Assembly (NCBI GenBank): GCA_964019165.1
Contig: OZ025268.1
Span: 18,822,784 to 18,886,783 of the forward strand
Length of the DNA: 64,000 nucleotides
Direction of reading: 5' to 3'
DNA from: Mastigias papua
Lineage: Eukaryota; Cnidaria; Scyphozoa; Rhizostomeae; Mastigiidae
Shown: positions 39,176-53,055 of the stretch, one piece after another
How positions within the stretch are numbered: the stretch's first letter is position 1
How the letters are laid out: each line of letters opens with the position of its first letter
The notes under the pieces: model-generated
What the model was told of the DNA's origin: nothing
The model's input: only the letters and a program-made list of their open reading frames with translations
Database searches by the model: none
Position numbers and translations under genes: made by a program

Positions 39176-41566
39176 AGTCATTCGCACTTGATTGCAATGA
39201 CTGGAACTGGCTTCCTAATCATCGACTACTTGCACTGATAAAAATATTCGAAGTTGCTATTAGTACAATGTCCTTTAATTCTAGGCCCTCTCCGTGTAGG
39301 TTCCTCATAAAACGGTCTCATGTAAAAGAAACTCTAATGTTCAGTATTAGTTTTGGGAAATAATCGTTTCGTTAGCTCTAATGACGTTTTTACGTCAGCA
39401 AGTTTCAGATCTAATACAATGCACCAGTGGACATTCCATGCATAACCCGTGCCATGCGTCTAGAGAATGTGACGCTGATAATAAAATTACAATTACAAAG
39501 TTGGAAGAAACGTGGCGATGTCATAATGGATAATCGCTATAAATTTGGGGGAATTCGGAATCGGGAAAAAGACTTTGCAACAGTAATAGCAGAGTCCAGA
39601 AAAAGTTCCAGCCTTCCTCCAGCTGTCAAATCTATATCATAAACCTTCCTTTTTTGAGAAAATCAAAACTCGCCAAAGGTCTTGAACTCTGCATTGTGCA
39701 TATTTCGAAAAATTGTACGGTAGAAGGCCTATGCCTTTCACAGTCGATGTCACATTAACTGAAGACTTTGCTGAAACTGAATTGTTGATGCAAATTACTA
39801 AACCTTCCTCAAATACGACATAGCAAGCAAAATCTTCCTCCTGCTCAGAACCGTGGAGCCGTGACTTTTTCTGGATTCTGAGTAATAGATTGCAAAAAGA
39901 TAAGAGACGGGAAAAACAGACTTGTTAGAGCCAATATTACCTTAAATAGTCAAACAAAGCTTATCCAAAACTTCAAAGAGAATGAAGGATCAACTTTAGT
40001 GAAACAGTGTTGGGTGACCAAGAGGCACGATAGGGTTGAAATTTCCCGCTTCCCCAAGACATGGAGGCTATTTTTGCAAAATACTGTTTACTGTGCGAGG
40101 CAGAAGAAAGGGGCTCTATTAAATTTCATTCGAGCCGACTGCAGGTGCTAATCACTTTCTACCAAAATCAAATAGCATTCTAAAGTGGAACAAACAACTG
40201 AATTTACCATGTAGGCATTGATCTTTAGTTTGAAAGAAATCTCTGTGTTACCTTGAACTGAAATCGATACTAATGACACTTGAATATTTCTGGTTCGTAC
40301 TTAGAGCGTAAACTTATCGATGATGATCTCCATAAGCCTAAAATGAAATCATTGGAACTGTCCCATTATAGTCCAAAAGTCTGTTGAAGAAGACAAATTG
40401 TACGAATCTATAAATGTAGAAAGTTCCTGAGATGCCTGCTACGCCACAATACCTAATTCATCTTCTTGGCTTTATAGAATACAAGGAGTTAACGCAGCTT
40501 TTTGGAAGACAGGAAATTTTGTGATTTACAACGAAATTCCTTCTGGGATGAAGTGACGCGCCCCCGCACCTCACTATAGGTACAGGCTTTCCACCTAATC
40601 TTGGACAAAAGTAAATTTACAATTGGACGAAGTGAATGGTATATCATGCGAAGAGTGAATTGCGTAAATGTCCTTAACACAAAATTTGAAATTGTAGAGA
40701 AGCCTATAGGGGATATTACCCAAGATCAATGACTGCAACACAACCGGCAGCTCCATCGAAACTACTATTTTTTTTTTAGTATGTAATGTCAGGGAAAGGC
40801 CAATAGAGCTTATAACAAAGCCCTGACAAAGGAAGAAAGAGAAAGGAAAGTTAATTAGATAGGGAGATGAGATCCCGTTTGTTGCTCAAAGGAGAGCTGT
40901 TTGTGCGATGCATGTGTTGGTTATTTTTGAGCAATTAATATCTAAGTTTCAATACACATATACACATAAATGTTGCTCACTAGGCTTTTTGCGAATTAGC
41001 TTCTTGTCAGAACATATAATTCTAGCAAGAGCCCATAAAAATTCTTGTAATTGCCAATATTGTCAGCTATCTTTAATTTGAAAATAGTTAGTAATTCTCA
41101 TCATAGCGCTTACAACTGCCAAACTACATTCTTTTCGTTGTAAGGGGAAATTCCATTAGATCCAATTACCACTTTTGATTGCTTCCTATCAAAATTACAT
41201 CGTTTAAGATACGGAGGACTCTAAACGTTATCACACTTAAAATCAATGCTTGTGGCAAACGCAGAGGTATGTAGGAACGAACTTCAAATCGGTAAGCAGA
41301 ATCCTGTCATAATGGAAATGATATTAATTCCAACAAGATCTTTTAAAGCAACCAAGCCAACCAGACAGCTTCTTTCATGCAGAAGTTCTGTAAATCAACC
41401 GGCTTCGGTAAGCAAGTCCTTTGAACGAACAGGCAAGTATTACATTCTCTTTTATGGCCTCCAATGTCATTTTAGCTGTCACATTGTATGTGATGTGGTT
41501 GTATCACACAGCATTCACTTTATCTATGGAATACAAAAACATATATATAACAATGTATATAAATAG
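39176..41566. other. Intergenic, no supported gene
   Basis: A diverged F2 terminus (GTAGGTTCCTCATAAAACGG) lies at about 39265-39320. The 71-codon frame at 39427 and the 106-codon frame at 41246 have no domain or splice support. Confidence 0.45.
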
Positions 41567-41673
<107 letters not shown>

Positions 41674-42059
41674 GATATCGTGAGGCTCTTCCACGAACAT
41701 ATATATGGATAGTTGGCAAATCCATTATATACAAAAGACGGCAAAGTTACCACCAATGTCTCCACCTTAGTAGTGCAAAAATCTGAGACATTTACACTCA
41801 CAGGTGCTTCATCCTCATAGTTGTGTTCACTGGTTAGATTAAGGTAACTCATCTTTTAGAGCCTAGGAGACAATACTTCGATAAAAGTGATTTGAATTCA
41901 AGTTGCTAATTTAGAAGGGTTGGAGTAGAGTGGCGTTATGCGATTGGGTATATACCAGCTTTAACTCGAGGTTGTAATTCTAACATAGAAGATCTTCCTG
42001 CGTACTCTAGTTTCATCGTAAAAAGTACAGTACATATATTTCTCGGTGTTTAGTGTACA

Positions 42060-42490
42060 CCCATATTTTTATAAGGAACCACTTTATAAGGAACTTACAT
42101 GTAGAATGCCGAAATATATAAAGAACTTATAATACTAAAGGAAAATTCCCTAAGTAACTTTTGAATTTGAACAATTTTCATAGCACCAGAAAATCAGGAA
42201 TTAGGAAGCTGGTTCCGTTCATTTGCAGCCAAAAACGGTATAGATTGTTTGCTGTGCTTGTGTTAAGTCCTTAATTTTTCATTGACCTTACGTTACAGCC
42301 AAAAGTAAAGGTAAAATTCAGGATTTCGATGTTTTAGCTGTATCTGTACTATTTTGTGGTACTAATTGTGCCCTGAACATTGAAAAACAGTTAAGGAACT
42401 TGTAGTACTACAATTGATCATTGTATATCCAAAAATAGGGAACTTTTAGTACTAGGCCTGGAGCTAGGTTCCTTATAAAAAAGGTGCGTG
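42060..42490. mobile_element. F2 MITE, complete copy
   Basis: The left end is ATTTTTATAAGGAACCACTT. The right end is GGAGCTAGGTTCCTTATAAA preceded by AAAAATAGGGAACTTTTAG. About 430 bp, no coding capacity. This copy best shows both termini of the family. Confidence 0.75.
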
Positions 42491-43661
42491 CAGTGCTTAG
42501 AATGCATACAAGTATTTATACAGTAACTGATAGAATGTTCTACCCCCTAGAAGAGAGCAGTAGGAGATGTCGTTTTACTTATATGACAAATAGCAAAAAG
42601 ACATCATAAGTACATTGTAATACTTCATTCCTATCATGACACAAATAGATAGTAAAGACTGTAGGTATCTTTACGTGTAAATGACCTAATTTATCACATT
42701 CTTTCTCTTTTTATGCCATACGCCTGTAGGCGTTTACTGTTGATTTTATGGGTAACTAAGGTGATTCCATCATCTGTCTGGCATTTAAATTTTCTATTAA
42801 AAGACCCGTTAGTTTCTCGTTGTGTAGCAGTTGGTTGCTATTAGTTACGATACCAATCTAGCATTAACAGTGGAGGGATAGAGCTTTGATGGGGATGAAG
42901 GGGGGGGGGGCAAAACTAATATTCATGTATTCAAGGAAGCTTCGCTTTTTACACATCACTGTGGAGTCTATACTATACTTCAAATACAACGAAGGTTGTC
43001 GGAATTTCGTTTTTGTTGATTATTGAATTATTGAAACATTCTTACAGTTGGCTTCTTCGAAAAATCGCTACAATCTAATAAATAAAATAGCTAATTCAAT
43101 CCAACTACAACTAAGGTAGCAAAAAAATGAAAATAATAACAAATGTCTATTAACCATTTATATTACAGTCCCAGCTTACCCCTTTCGAAATATTTATTGT
43201 TCTTTGTCTATTAGTTTTATAAGATACTGACAAATTACAATATTATTACAACCCCCTTTCTTGTTTGCACTGGTCAAGCTCGTGTTAGTGGTCAAGTTGA
43301 GAAAGTGTGTAAGTGACACACTCAAAATCATGAGCAACATGGCCTAAGATAAATACGGGTCAAACTCACTTCATGTAGTTGTAAATCAAACCCATGGATT
43401 TGTATTCAGGGGAAGTGGGGTTATGCATATAGGGCATATCCATTTGTTGAAAGTGTGTCATCAGAGCGAAAACAGATTGAACTGTTTTGTCAATGGTATG
43501 TATTAGGACGATTTCAAAGTTTCAATATTTAAAAATTTAGCACTTTGCCTTGTAGATAACTTGCTAGCCTCCAGTCTCTGTCATTTTTTAAAGAAGTGTG
43601 GATTTTTAAACATTTCTCAGTTTAGGCTTTGATGTTCAGGATCCATAATTCTATTTCCGAT
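42491..43661. other. Intergenic, no supported gene
   Basis: A poly-G run of ten lies at 42901-42910. Otherwise AT-rich and featureless. Confidence 0.5.
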
Positions 43662-43868
43662 GGCATAGACACAAAATTTTGATTGGTTGCGAGCTCGGAT
43701 CAGGTCTATTTTCTCCCAACCTGGTTGACCAATCATCATGCAAAATCAGCCTAAGTTTAGATGTGGAGAGCATGTGTGATCAGAACCCTGCATAATGATT
43801 GGTAGATAAGATTGAAAGAAAACAGACCTGATCAGAGCTCTCAACTAATCAAACATTTCGTGACAACG
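43662..43868. mobile_element. F1 foldback MITE, older copy
   Basis: The inner arms (GATCAGGTCTATTTTCTCCC, then AACCTGGTTGACCAATCATC) and their complements (ATGATTGGTAGATAAGATTG, ACAGACCTGATCAGAGCTCT) match the F1 copies at 8.3 and 38.9 kb. The termini are eroded (GGCATAGACACAAAA and AACATTTCGTGAC), so this copy is older. Confidence 0.7.
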
Positions 43869-46276
43869 TCATTTCGATTGAGGATTCACAATTCACGAGT
43901 CTTATGCCACCTGATAATTTTTGTCCATTGGCTAGTAATCCTCCAAATCTGCTTTGCAGAGTTTTTATGCAAAAATTCTTGTTTAGTCAAAAAATTAAAG
44001 AGTTCGGCATTATGTATATCCTAATACTTTTGCTCAAAAATATTTCAATAAAATGTCCCCTTTCACAGCACAAAAACTCCTTACAGGTACAGCGTAAGTT
44101 TCCAATTTTAATCTTCATTATTAATAGTTGGCGAGTACATCTCATCTTCATATTACTGTCGTAATGCAAATTGAGCAACGGGGATTTCACGTCTAGCTAG
44201 AACAATTCACTCTTCTTTGTTTGTCCAAATATTTTAAGATGAAAGCATGCATTTCCTAAAAACGAAGGAAAAATAGAGTATCTAGTGCCGGACAGCCCGA
44301 AGCAATGACATATTAGTTGCTAGCTTTTTATAAGCTTGAAAACTAGGGTGTTCGATAGAACGGAAAAGCATTAGAAATTTGCCACATATGGTCAGCTTCA
44401 ACCCTCCCTCTCACCTTTCCAGTGTTGACTTTGTCCCTGTTACATGGTTGCGTAAGTACAGTACTTCAAAATTATATCTTTTCTTAGAAGTGCAAGTATT
44501 AGCTAGGAATGGACACTTAGGTATATGAATAACATTTTTGTAATTGATAGAGCTTTCACAGCATCTTTCCGTCTAGTGAACCCGGAAAATGAACTCTCTT
44601 AGGCCCTCATTATCGACGTTTGTAGTTAATGTTGGGGTTAATTGCCACAATACTCGTGAAGTAGGAAAACTATTGAGGATAATACAGTCATTTTCTATAG
44701 GAAGATCAGTTGAGATTTCTTGTAACAAAAGTCATGCTATCTCTTAAGCTGACTTTTAAAAATTTCAATCGCTCAATCTACGTAAAGACAGGGCGTACCT
44801 TTGTTGAAGGAAGAGGAATTATAATCAGCTATTGAGCATAGTGACCACATGAGCATAGTAAGAATGTCATAAGGCTGATATGTCTGAAATGTTTGCCGTA
44901 TGTCTTGAATCCGTGGATTGGACTTTAATGTACCCATTCTATGGTATTCTTCATCTTCCTCTTCTCCATTTAACTTCCCGGTCATTCTTCTCTTTGACTT
45001 GCTTAACTGTAGCTGTTTATATCCCTTCTTTCTTTTCTACATTTTGCCTCATACCCCTAGCACAATGTTGCTCCTCTACACCTTCATCTTTTCTCTTTTC
45101 CAATTGTGACTGTTCGTCTCGTTCATCTCGTCACAAAACCCTTTTCACTACTGATCGTCCCTTCGGTGTATAAGTGATTTTTTCTAGATCATTTTGCTGA
45201 GCGTTACCAGGTGTGCTGTGGAGGGGAAACTCAAAGTTCTCAGCCCCCTGTGTTAAAGTTATGAAGAGAGTTTTGGGGGCTCAGCCCCCTTTTCAACAAA
45301 CGTATATTAGTTTGGTAAATTCTTAGCTGAGTAATAAATCCTTTGCTCTGTTTTAAATATATTCACATCAGTTGCGATAGCTCTTGCATAACCTTGTGTG
45401 TATTCAAATTTGAGCAGTTTAGAATGAAACCTTGGGTGTGGTCATTGGTGTACTCTATAGAATAGTCTTCACCATAGTCCCCCCTTGTTAACTTTTTGGG
45501 ATGGTCCTACATTGCTAATCTCTGCATATGCCTAGAATAGGATCTCAACCTCGGTTTTTCCATTTCTTCTCTCACGTACCGTTTTAAAACTTTTCAGTAG
45601 ATTGTGATTAATAGGAAAAGTTGGGCCTTATCTATCATAAAATATAGTATATATAGAGCATACAATACTGTGATATTTAGAGCTCTTTGCTACTTTCGTA
45701 ACACCTTCGACATACATGTTTGCTTCGCCCGTGTAACTGTCCGGTTTGTTCCCGTCGACCGTCCTGACCCTAAACGGTAATCCGCAACTGGGCTTGAGGC
45801 TTTCTCATCCATCTAGGCAACCCTAATACGTCACTGAATACAACTTTTTCAAAGAAGACGTCGATATTTGCTATTGACTAAATGAATAGGAGTACGCCAG
45901 CCGTAGCAATCTACTTCTTAATGAATGCATGCCCTACTTCCTGATTGAGTGGACATCAGGAAACTCTCTCCCCCATGATCGTTGATGCAATCTCTGTTTT
46001 CATGGACAACCGTTTTATATTGTAACGGATTACATTCCATTGTCAGGCAACTGAATCCGTCATCAGTTGGTTATCGGGAAGGACTGCTGCACATGTTTGC
46101 CTAGGTTATCGCGAATGTGTACAATTGCGTTTGCGGGAAAACTTTAATATCTAAGCTGATTTCTATACAATAGAGCACTTTTGCAGCTCTGAAACGCTTA
46201 TCTTGACACGACTTGTTTGACGTGTTTGAGCGGAATTTTGTGGTGGAAATCATATTTCAAGTTATATGGAGACAGT
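43869..46276. other. Intergenic, no supported gene
   Basis: Open frames at 43904-44164 and 44880-45173 are Ser/Phe/Leu-rich low-complexity readings of pyrimidine-rich DNA. A block at 45210-45300 (GTTCTCAGCCCCCTG.., GAGAGTTTTGGGGGCTCAG) resembles 62570-62640 and is probably an old repeat. Confidence 0.4.
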
Positions 46277-46746
46277 ATGCTGAAGTTCAAGATATCAAAA
46301 CGCTTAAGTAAGTACACAGAAAAATTTACCCACTGCTTTTATTGATCATATCATGCAGTAGATAGGGCAACGTGCTTGGCTTAAAAATATCGACTCATGC
46401 ATAGTGTACAACGTTTATGGTCTAGGCCTTCCCTTTGAACTGTTTACATTTTGTATTACCCAGTATTTTGGCATCGAGACGGTATCACGAATCTCAATCC
46501 CCTTTCAAGTTGGGTTTACTGCTAGATTTTCAGTTTTATTTCCTCGCTGACATTATGTTAAAATGTATGATTGTTACAGAGCAATACATGTATTGCAGCT
46601 ACCGTTGCAAGGGGCCCACAACGCCGGCAAGATGTAATGCAAGGGAGATGCCATTGCTCTATGCCCTCTTTCGTAACAGTCCTCTGTTTTCTTGGATGGT
46701 CTGCTTCGTAGAAAATTTCATAGAAAGAGCCATTAATTTGAATTGA
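46277..46746 (+). CDS. Speculative two-exon small protein
   Basis: Exon 1 (46277-46307) has an ATG, reads MLKFKISKRL and ends at a consensus GTAAGT in phase 1. A segment from 46580, after TTGTTACAG, continues in the matching phase as KQYMYCSYRCKGPTTPARCN to TGA at 46744-46746, about 66 residues in all. There is no signal peptide, domain or conserved motif known to me. Phase agreement alone has a one-in-three chance of occurring by accident. Confidence 0.15.
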
Positions 46747-47322
46747 ATGCAATTTGGTTCACCGACTTCTGCTATCAGGAACACGTGTAATATTTAGAGG
46801 AGGAAATCATTAATATAAATGTTTTATCTCCTATGCATTTAAATCCCCGTTGTAATCGGGCAAAATGCTAGAAAAACTTCTTTCTTTGTTCATTAACATC
46901 CTGGATGCCATTTCTAGGATTCTCGTACTCAACAGTTCGGATTGAATGGTAATCCCACATCCCCAGGATTATTTTATCAAATGGTCAGCTGAGTTCTACT
47001 GTATTGTGCTCCCTCGCACAAGACACTTGTAGCACCAAGAGGATATGTATCATTGACAAATGAGGGCCATAGCACAGGCGGTGGAGCCATGAGGATACCT
47101 TGGGGCTGTAGTCCCTCCACTTTTTATAGCAAATGTACTTTAGTAGGGTCTGTTGGGATAAGGTGGGTAACTCAGGACCCGGGGTAGAATGGATAAATGA
47201 CCATTTTGCAAAAATAATGAATAATGGCCATGAGCCAACATTGCAAATATCAATTTGCCCACAATAAACTGCGTTGAGCATTTTACCCAAGCAGACCCTA
47301 CCCGTTTTGGCACCTTCTATGC

Positions 47323-47402
47323 CTCCGCAATTTTGATCTATGTGTTGCTCCGCAATTTTGATCTATGTGTTGCTCCGCAATTTGATCTATGTGTTGCTCC
47401 GC
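47323..47402. repeat. 25-bp tandem repeat
   Basis: Three units starting CTCCGCAATTTTGATCTATG at 47323, 47348 and 47373. The third has lost one T. Confidence 0.92.
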
Positions 47403-49805
47403 CGCCCCTGCACATCGTCGTACTAGAACCCCCAGTTATTAACAAATATCCATTATCTTATCGTGCACTATAATGTCGAAGGGTTCCGAATAAGAATGAT
47501 GAGTCTGTTTCTTTTCTTGCCAAATTGGAAGCATGACAGTGGCGTAGATATAAGGGGGATTAGGCGATGTAAAAAGGCCCCCTGTTGAGCTAATCAACTA
47601 TTTTGTTGGGCAATTTATTCTCTTATCAGAAAAATGACACAGTCACTTTTCTCTGCAAACAAAATGTTGGATTTTCAAAGGAAAGGCATTCATATAAAGC
47701 GAGTACGTATACTTATTACTTTTTTTGGTTGCATAATCTTTCTTTCCTGTCCCTCCTATGCATTCTCCCATCTACACCACCTCTGAAACATGAAAGCTCT
47801 TAACAAACCTTCTAGAACACTTTTATGCCCCCATCGGGAGGCCATGGTCCTTCGTGCTGTGATCTGTTGCCAGATCACGTTGATTGTATGAGGCAGGATA
47901 ACTCAATAGACACAACTTGGTTTCTTTAAATTCGATATATAACTACTGAGGTCTTTCACAAGTACCTACAGCATAAGCTTCTAACTCAAACTCTACTCTA
48001 ACTCTGCTCTAACTCTTTAGGATATATGAGGGGTATATATGGGGTAGGATATGACTGCACAAGTATTGCACTTACGACATGCAATCATATCACGCGGAAT
48101 CACACTACCCAAACTTGACCAAATATAGAGATATAGCAGCGTTATTATATTCTAGAATCATCCTAGCATTTATGTCTGATGCAAGGTTAGAGTTTACGAA
48201 ATCTATAAACAAAAGAAAGTCTGCAGTGTAATGCATGGCGATGATATGGGGATTCCATATCATGCTGTCTAGATCTTGCGTCATAGGCGAAATTGGTTGC
48301 ACGTGCAATAGATACGACTAGACCTACTAGAAAGTACTAAATATGGCAAAGTTTTGCCTCCTACCGATGAGATGATTCATGTATATGGCGCAATGCGTAC
48401 AGCGTCGCAAATAGATTTTGCTGCATATAGTAAGCACTATTACAGTGCCCCCCCCCTTAGAAACGCCACCGATGGAAATCTAGCCAAATAGGACTGAATC
48501 TGACTAAATCTGACTGAATCTGAGATGAGCGTCAATTACAATACACAATAAGTAGCGGTGCACTTCAATCGTTTCGAACGAAGCTTTCTCCTATTTGAAA
48601 AATATTGACTTTTATCATACGGCGCCATCTTGCGGCAGGCTGAAAGGTATTGTAGTTGCTTGCAAGCAAATGTTTTAAGTTCCAGTGCTTCTTGGCAATT
48701 TGCTTTTCTGCGGAGCATTTATTGAGGTTTGAACCTTTCACTTTTTGAATGTGAGCATGATTTTAGGAGAGTTAGCCATTCCAATCTATGTTCCCATACT
48801 TGTGAGAAGAAATAAATAAATTATGTATTTTTTCAGTTCTTCTTCATTTTGAAACTGTTGTTCACAACTCAGTCAGTAAAACAGAATTTCAGGGGGGGTG
48901 CTAAAACCTACTAATACTAGTACAAAGAAATTAAAAGATTTTAAAACAAAGCAACGGGAAAAACACATTACCACTTGCGAATTGTTGTCGGCGTCAGTCA
49001 ACTTGTTCAAAGATTTTGTTTCCATTCGATAAACGTGTTTACATCGATTCTTGACTTATGTCTTTAAGTAATGCTTCAATTCATTCAGAGGGGCCAGTCT
49101 GTCGAACGGGTTGAGCGATGAAATCAAAAGACAACATTCAGTTAAAAAATTCCAAGATGGGCTGATGAGAGCCTGCAAAGAATAAGTAGATTTGTTTTGT
49201 TAATAAATTAATTTTTATGTCTGTTATTCTTATTGTACTTTGTGATAGTTATCATTTTCATCTTTAATTTACACTTTATTTAAACCCATGGTCACCTGTA
49301 AGTCAGTTTTCCCTAACTGAGGGGATACCCTGCTTAAGAATTTGAAATTGAATAAGGGAAAATTGAATTTGAAAAATGATCGTAAGGTTTAATCATAGGT
49401 AGTAACAGTAGTAAATAAATAGCAACACTGAGTCTTGATTGGTCTGTAACACATGAAACAGTTTATCGTCTCTGTTGCTTTCGTAAAGCATTTTTGTTTG
49501 GTAGCTAGGTCGGTAGTTTAGCATAACATCTTATTAAAGGTGTAGGCTCCCGTCTCTATTCAGTACGTCCCCCACCTCCAGTCAGCACACCCCTGGTCAG
49601 TAGCTAGTTATACCATGAAAACTGATGCATTTTTGCAATCATTTCCACGTGACATGACAACCCAGTCTATGCGTTATGAGTCAATTTCATGAAACGAGCC
49701 AAGTTCTCTAGAATTTGATTTTCAATTTGAACCATAAGGTTTGCTTATAATACTCCCTGATACGCATGGGGAAAAGAGCCAATTCCTTGTTTCCTTTGCA
49801 TACTA
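47403..49805. other. Intergenic, no supported gene
   Basis: No exon is supported. Small local repeats only: CTAACTCT at 47980-48020 and CTGAATCTGA/CTAAATCTGA at 48492-48525. Confidence 0.45.
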
Positions 49806-49893
49806 CATCTAGCATCTTACATCTAGCTTCTAGCATCTTGCTGCTTGGAATCTTGTATCTTGCATCATGCATCATGCATCTTGCACCTTGCAC
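49806..49893. repeat. 7-bp tandem array (CATCTTG/CATCTAG)
   Basis: About twelve and a half heptamers drifting from CATCTAG to CATCTTG, GCATCAT and GCACCTT. It reads as an LASSIL-like spurious peptide on the plus strand. Confidence 0.88.
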
Positions 49894-51984
49894 TGAAGAG
49901 ACAGAGTTTGCTCTCATGTGCGAAACAGATAGCTTATTTGGGGATGCGGGCCATCGGGGGCTGTTTCAGACCGCTTAGTTCGTCACTGTTACCACTGTAT
50001 TGCTTAAATTTACCTTATCGGACTATGGGTGTTGCCGTGGTTCTTTTCTCTGTTGCTAGATGCTCACGTATTTGTAAATGTGTGAAATATGACGTATCTC
50101 CTTCCCAGTCTCCTTGACTGATATGACTGTTATTTAGGCATCAAGTCGTATTATCAAGTTTCCTTTCCTTAAGTTTATGGTTTATGTGTTGTGAATTATT
50201 TCAACAGATCTTATACTCTCTAAAGAATTGTTCCTATAGGTCACTCCCCTTTGTTAATTTATTTTACCACAAGAGGAACAGCTCACGTAACTGAGGAAAT
50301 CAATACTAAATGATTTAGAAAACCTAACGATCTATTTCCTCATGATAATTGGATTAGAAATTTCCAGAATTATTAATTAAAACCAAAGCAGGATTATATA
50401 TATTCCAATAATTAGAAAAGTGCTTTGTAATTAAGCTATGGGAATTCCCCCATAAAGAGAATTTCAACTCGTCTTTCGAGGAACAAATGAGTGATTGATA
50501 GGCAAAATAGCAGTTTGCCCCCTGCATATGACTCAAACACCTTCAGTATGCCTTGAACAGTCGATTTTATTGTAGAGAGGTCACAAGAATTATGTAGGAG
50601 GTCTGTTACAATTTGATTCAAATATTCGATTGGCGTCTGTTGAGGTCACAGGGTTTCTTCAGGTTTGAGTTCATCACGTGTGCTTTTCAACCTCGGACTT
50701 CTGTGTCTATTCATCTTACAATTGTGTCTATCAGCAATTTAGTACCATTTTGATTTTTATGCAAAATTGCCTATTTGCCCTGTACATGATGTTCTGTACG
50801 TATAACAAAACATAAAAAGAGGAGTAAATTTGTTGCCCCTGCCGAACGTTTCCATTAAACAAAGTCACCAATTGATGTTTGAAGGTCGCACACTTCTGCA
50901 TGAATTTCTGTGTTTGTTGTATGAATTACTGTCGTCGTTACCATTATGTCTTAGCTTCTCCCTTACATCCCTCCTCCTTTTTCCTCTTGTTTTCTTGGCG
51001 ACTTCTGATTAATAGTATGACAGTCGGTTTGATGCAGCAAGAGTTCCTTTCACATTTTTGTACCTTGCACGCTTGTTATTTTGATACTTAACTTGACTCA
51101 AAGCAGATTATTGAGCTTTTTGTCTATAATTTCATCCTTAACAACGTCTTGGAGATGTAAGTAGCGAAAAGGTGATTTGCAGAATGGGATGATTTTGTGA
51201 GCAGGCACGCCGGAGCCGGCGGAGCTGGGGGGCTGCAGCCCCCACTTTTCTGCTCATGTATGATGTCAAGATTGAAGCATTCGATCCAAATAGAAAGTAT
51301 ATCTCCTTTTTCTGTGTTAAAGTTCACTCACCTTTAAAAAGTACCTTCAATTTGCGCAGGACAGTTTGATGTAATATGCAAATTTTGTAAAGACAATTTT
51401 GAATTTTGCAATTTTGTAAATAGGCAGTAGATACGTTGTGATCCCTTGTGATGCAGAGTCTAAGATCTGAAACGCTTACACTGATTCACACTTTTTATTG
51501 ATAAAAGGCTTATCGTGACAAAAATTAGAATCTAGCAAATCATCAAAAAGATAAAGTAATAAATCTTATTGTTATCTAAAAATTCACAATTCTTTATTCA
51601 TATCATTCGTAGACATAATAATTTGTGATAAAAACAAAATAGAAAACTGGACACGTGAACAGTGCACGTGTAGAATATGCCTTATATATGTCTTATATAT
51701 GTAAAGTTGATCTTAGTCAATATTTTGCAGTTCTACGCTAAAAAATCTATACGAGATACGACTTAAAACCGACCGTTGTATAGATATCCCTTTGTGTCAT
51801 GGTTTTGTGGATCTTAATCATATTCTAAGGCACGAACAGCTAGTCATCGTTTCCCTTGTACTTTGCAGAGCATTTAGGAGGTGAGCATGACCATTCTATG
51901 TATATAAAGATATAAAGCGTGGGTGAGATTATTTGCAAGGGTAATCTTGTGCTGATGGATTCCAGGCCATGGTTACTTCATTAC
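49894..51984. other. Intergenic, no supported gene
   Basis: A short GC-rich palindromic block at 51205-51245 (GCCGGAGCCGGCGGAGC, then GGGGGCTGCAGCCCCC) is a likely fragment of an interspersed repeat. No coding evidence. Confidence 0.45.
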
Positions 51985-52145
51985 AGACCGGGGGTACATG
52001 TGTTTATCAGGAACCACTTTGTACGGAGCGTACAAATAGAGGACAGGACAAAATCCATTAGGAACTTAGACTTTTCATCTTTGACGTTTAGAGTTCGATG
52101 GTTAGCCCCAAATCAGCTACGGACTGTCCTTGGTTATTGAATTAT
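51985..52145. mobile_element. F2 MITE, left-half fragment
   Basis: ATGTGTTTATCAGGAACCAC followed by GACAAAATCCATTAGGAAC and a TTAGACTTTTCATC segment aligns with the left part of the 29.6 and 56.2 kb copies. The right half is missing. Confidence 0.5.
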
Positions 52146-52790
52146 GGTCTACAACAGGTTTTGTAAGTCCCATTTATTCCCACTTCACCATTGGTCATAG
52201 TTTTCGGGTGAGAAATATGTAAAGTTTAGTGTAGTGTTTCAAATTTTGTCTTGTAGATATCCCGAAACTTTCCTTGTAAAGTTCTGTAATATTTCCCTGA
52301 ATTATGTCTATGTTTTAATCTTTAGAGGGATACAAAAGTGGAAATCCTTAGTCATTTCCATAAGGAGTCTTTGCTGAGCATTTCGTAAGTTGAAGTTTGA
52401 ATCATTTGGCCATCCCCGTGCTCTTATTTCGTCTTTTCCTAACCCTCATTTGGTTTTGAGCGCCCGCAGAATCCAGGCCTACCAAACCTATCCAAAAATG
52501 AACAGGAAAGAGAAGTTTCCCTGCATACCTAGCGGAAGCTCATTTAATAATGTACTTTCCGTGATTTTTCCTTGAAAATTGCATTTCATTCTAGTTTCCT
52601 TTTTATCATTAAATTTCCCTTTAAAAAGTAAGTTTCTTTGAGAGTAAAAAGATTGGTTTAGTATCCTGTTGATATTGGTTCTCCACTTCTCACACATTTC
52701 ACCCATATTTTCACCCATATCGGAAAAAACGTTTTGTACTGCTGCACCTTGGCTCTGGAACTAATTCTAGCTTGAAATTAGAAGATCTTA

Positions 52791-53055
52791 AGGCCCATAT
52801 CTTCAAATCGACATTACAAAGATTTTGATTTGATAATAATGATTGCATCGATTGGCTATTCCAAACAAAATACAAAAATACTCACTATTGATGCTTGGTG
52901 CGTTCCAGTGCGCATTTACGTTTAATTCGGGTCTCGAAAATGGCACGCGAACACACTGTTTCCAGTCCTTCTGCGAACATTTTGCGATCTGCGAACGGAA
53001 CAATAAGTCGCACGCGAAATTCGAAGTCCGAAAGTAAGTGGAAATGGGCCTTCTG
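52791..53055. mobile_element. Possible MITE with AAGGCCCAT termini
   Basis: AAGGCCCATATC at the left is mirrored by GGAAATGGGCCTT at the right, about 265 bp apart. The interior is unusually CpG-rich for the region, with GCACGCGAAC and CGCACGCGAAAT in it. Only about 12 bp of terminus agree, so the call is tentative. Confidence 0.4.

Noticed and set aside
43812..44190. Overlapping frames of 67-86 codons on both strands
   Set aside because: The left part is the F1 MITE and the rest lacks splice sites and domains.
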